7,253 nucleotides of DNA, taken from contig CADBRE010000052.1 of the NCBI GenBank assembly GCA_902797005.1, forward strand, positions 1-7,253. Direction: 5' to 3'. This document shows positions 6,038 through 7,253 of the stretch, piece by piece (the first letter of the stretch is position 1; every line of letters starts with the position of its first letter). This stretch comes from an uncultured Erysipelotrichaceae bacterium. Its GTDB lineage: Bacteria; Bacillota_I; Bacilli_A; RF39; UBA660. The notes beneath the pieces are model-generated. The model searched no databases. It saw only the letters and a list, made by a program, of their open reading frames with translations, and was not told the DNA's origin. The translations under genes were made by a program, and so were the position numbers.

Positions 6038-6063
6038 AAAAAAGTCAGATTTCTCTGGCCTTT
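6038..6063 (-). terminator. Intrinsic terminator after the small ORF downstream of fic
   Basis: The minus strand reads AAAGGCCAGA, loop GAAA, then TCTGACTTTTTT. The 10-bp stem has one C/A mismatch and one G-T wobble, a GNRA-type tetraloop and a run of six T. It begins 7 bases after the stop of the 41-codon ORF. It separates the fic unit from the cps operon promoter that follows. Confidence 0.75.
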
Positions 6064-6070
6064 GTTATAA

Positions 6071-6196
6071 TCATTCGTTATCTAAATAATCTTTTAATTT
6101 TTTCCCAAAGTGTTTTTTTAGCTTTTTGCTAACAACTGAATAATTATAATCATCAGGAATAGATGAATCTAAATTATATCTTTGTTCGAATAGCAT
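6071..6196 (-). CDS. Small hypothetical protein, 41 residues
   Basis: An ATG at 6196 opens a 41-codon frame ending in TGA. The protein starts MLFEQRYNLDSS and ends in a basic stretch (SKKLKKHFGKKLKDYL) likely to form an amphipathic helix. I do not recognise it. It begins 16 bases after the fic stop and ends 7 bases before a terminator, so it fits as the last gene of a fic transcript. Against it, there is no clear Shine-Dalgarno before the ATG. It does not contain an obvious SxxxE(G/N) inhibitory motif, so there is no sign that it is a VbhA-type Fic antitoxin. It could also be untranslated 3' sequence with a chance frame. Confidence 0.45.
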   Translation of the reverse strand: MLFEQRYNLDSSIPDDYNYSVVSKKLKKHFGKKLKDYLDNE

Positions 6197-6212
6197 AACT
6201 ATAAAAACTAAT

Positions 6213-6818
6213 TTACTTATCCAATTCTTTCATTGTATAAGTATTATATCCTTCATACTTATAACTTATATCAATACCTTTCATATAAACATCCCTATCA
6301 TTAATCTTATCAGTTAAAGCATTTTTTAATAATAGTTTTATTTCAGTGTCTCTAATGGGACTTCTTTCCATTGCAAGCAAATATTCTTCTTTATCTATTT
6401 TACTCCAATCCACAACCATGCCAATTCTATTTTTCAATATCATATCAAGCCATATACGAGTACTTCTACCGTTGCCTTCTCTGAATGGATGAGCAATATT
6501 CATTTCAATATACTTTTTAATAATGTCATCTAACGTTTCTTCAGGCATAGAATCAATACTTGATAATACATCTTTTAAATACATTGCTGCTGCAAATCTA
6601 AAATTACTTTTAGCAAGATTTACTTCTCTTATCTCTCCAGCAAATGAATAAATATCTTCAAATAAAAACTTATGAATCTCACATAATCCATTTGTAGTTC
6701 CTACTTCAAATTCATTAAATTTATTAGTATCAAATAGTTCTAATGCCTTTAACTTTGTTATTCTTTCTTCCTCTTTTGCAAGTTCCACTTCATTATTATT
6801 CAGTTTATTTTCAAGCAT
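6213..6818 (-). CDS. fic: Fic-domain protein adenylyltransferase, class III type with C-terminal inhibitory motif
   Basis: The 201-residue product is a compact Fic enzyme. Fic proteins usually transfer AMP from ATP to a hydroxyl side chain of a target protein; NmFic, of this class, modifies DNA gyrase. The catalytic motif HPFREGNGRSTR (110-121) is intact, with H110 as the expected base, E114 and N116 for metal and nucleotide binding, and R118 and R121. The flap region FAGEIREVNLAKSNFRF (59-75) is typical. Near the C-terminus, SYKYEG (185-190) matches the inhibitory (S/T)xxxE(G/N) motif, with E189 expected to block productive ATP binding. That makes it class III, carrying its own inhibitory helix and needing no separate antitoxin. 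The start is at ATG 6818; only a weak AAGAG element precedes it. It lies between two terminators, with a 41-codon ORF after it. The target is unknown. Confidence 0.92.
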   Translation of the reverse strand: MLENKLNNNEVELAKEEERITKLKALELFDTNKFNEFEVGTTNGLCEIHKFLFEDIYSFAGEIREVNLAKSNFRFAAAMYLKDVLSSIDSMPEETLDDIIKKYIEMNIAHPFREGNGRSTRIWLDMILKNRIGMVVDWSKIDKEEYLLAMERSPIRDTEIKLLLKNALTDKINDRDVYMKGIDISYKYEGYNTYTMKELDK

Positions 6819-6834
6819 TTATATCACTCTTATA

Positions 6835-6848
6835 ACTATATATATAGT
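6835..6848. repeat. Perfect 14-bp palindrome upstream of fic
   Basis: ACTATATATATAGT reads the same on both strands and lies 17-30 bases upstream of the fic ATG, where a promoter must be since a terminator sits at 6874-6899. I see no good -35/-10 pair here. It could be an operator or simply AT-rich alternation, so confidence is low. Confidence 0.3.
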
Positions 6849-6873
6849 ACCATAAAGGAAGTATAATTACCAC

Positions 6874-6899
6874 AAAAAGACTAGATTTCTCTAGTCCTT
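6874..6899 (-). terminator. Intrinsic terminator after the GNAT-like gene
   Basis: The minus strand has GACTAGA, loop GAAA, TCTAGTC as a perfect 7-bp core, extended to 10 bp with one G-T wobble and two A-T pairs, then a run of five T. It lies about 75 bases after the stop of the right-edge gene. It shares the AGAGAAATCT core with the terminator at 6038-6063. Confidence 0.82.
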
Positions 6900-6973
6900 A
6901 TTGATTAATTACTTTTAACTCTTATTGCAGCTTGCACCACATTTATATTAGGAACGACCAAAACTAAAACGAT
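6900..6973 (-). other. Short 3' untranslated stretch between the GNAT-like gene and its terminator
   Basis: About 74 bases separate the stop codon from the terminator hairpin. I see no RNA gene or binding-site motif. The reading frame of the GNAT-like gene continues open for 23 codons past its TAA before the next stop, which is short enough to be chance. Confidence 0.4.
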
Positions 6974-7253
6974 TTATTTTTCCTTCCTTAAAACTTTTTG
7001 CTTACCGCATATTACATCATGTAATTCAGATTTAATTAATCCATCATTATCTTCAAAAATACTGTTTTGAAAGCCCATACTTATTAGTATTTCTTTTAGT
7101 GAGCTTAACACATGACACTTTAGTCCCATATCTGATTGCCTAGTTGTAACAATGTGCTGTTCATGTTTAATATGTTTAAACAACTCTTCACACATTTTCT
7201 TATATATTCCCATATTTCTAAAATAAGAATTAACTTCCATAGTAGAAATATAT
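6974..7253 (-). CDS. C-terminal part of a probable GNAT-family N-acetyltransferase (partial)
   Basis: About 92 residues before the TAA stop are visible, and the frame stays open to the right edge. The internal ATG at 7240 has no ribosome binding site and sits in the middle of a conserved-looking strand, so the true start is outside the window. The visible part reads YISTMEVNSYFRNMGIYKKM. This fits strand 4 and the acetyl-CoA-binding motif A of GNAT enzymes, where R/Q-x-x-G-x-G/A is usual; here R-N-M-G-I-Y lacks the last small residue. The following EELFKHIK helix, a strand (HIVTTRQSDMG) and a late MGF fit the rest of the fold. Substrate cannot be told. The call is from pattern only; a different alpha/beta protein is possible. 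Confidence 0.6.
   Translation of the reverse strand, partial: YISTMEVNSYFRNMGIYKKMCEELFKHIKHEQHIVTTRQSDMGLKCHVLSSLKEILISMGFQNSIFEDNDGLIKSELHDVICGKQKVLRKEK

Noticed and set aside
6071..6196. Small ORF as a VbhA-type Fic antitoxin
   Set aside because: No SxxxE(G/N) motif is visible in it and the Fic protein carries its own at the C-terminus; class I antitoxins also usually lie upstream of fic.
6900..6976. In-frame open stretch of 23 codons after the TAA of the GNAT-like gene, as if from stop-codon read-through
   Set aside because: Too short to distinguish from chance, with no read-through context and no recognised domain in the extension.
1..7253. CRISPR array, tRNA or rRNA gene, transposase or integrase
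   Set aside because: I found no regularly spaced repeats, no cloverleaf with a CCA-type end, and no mobile-element protein motifs on either strand.

Overview
The window is very AT-rich (roughly 30% G+C by eye). All genes I can support lie on the minus strand, so they read from the right edge towards the left. Purine-rich Shine-Dalgarno sequences (AAGGAGG, AAAGGAG), TTGACA/TATAAT promoters and a CpsC/CpsD/CpsB capsule-regulation module point to a low-GC Bacillota, perhaps an uncultured gut member of the Bacilli. Several genes end in TGA, so the standard bacterial code applies and not the Mycoplasma/Spiroplasma code. The lineage is an inference; no rRNA or other strong marker is present.

Layout from right to left. 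(1) The 3' part of a probable GNAT acetyltransferase runs off the right edge and is followed by a hairpin terminator at 6874-6899. (2) A Fic protein (6213-6818) carries the HPFREGNGRSTR active-site motif and a C-terminal SxxxEG motif. This fits a self-inhibited class III Fic enzyme. A 41-codon ORF (6071-6196) follows it, then a second, similar terminator at 6038-6063. (3) A consensus promoter at 5997-6025, overlapped by an inverted repeat, drives a 520-residue protein (4406-5968). That protein is made of degenerate repeats resembling sigma-70 region 4. It is followed without a visible terminator by cpsC (membrane adaptor), cpsD (tyrosine kinase) and cpsB (metal-dependent tyrosine phosphatase). 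The three cps genes overlap by 4 to 8 bases. A hairpin spanning the cpsB stop codon ends this probable four-gene operon.

(4) A second consensus promoter (2153-2180) drives a two-gene unit: a 206-residue protein with one membrane segment and a long acidic tail, overlapping by ATGA with mtaB, the tRNA t6A methylthiotransferase. A strong terminator at 184-206 lies directly after mtaB. (5) A third promoter (151-180), a leader of about 90 bases and a near-perfect ribosome binding site precede a GTG-started gene of which only 17 codons are visible. It begins like a membrane-anchored protein.

The most unusual part is the capsule-type phosphoregulatory triad. It has no glycosyltransferase, flippase or polymerase genes around it, and it is headed by a sigma-like repeat protein where a LytR-CpsA-Psr-type regulator is often found. 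My inference is that this operon is a control module acting on polysaccharide genes elsewhere, possibly linking transcription to tyrosine phosphorylation. The sequence alone does not prove this.
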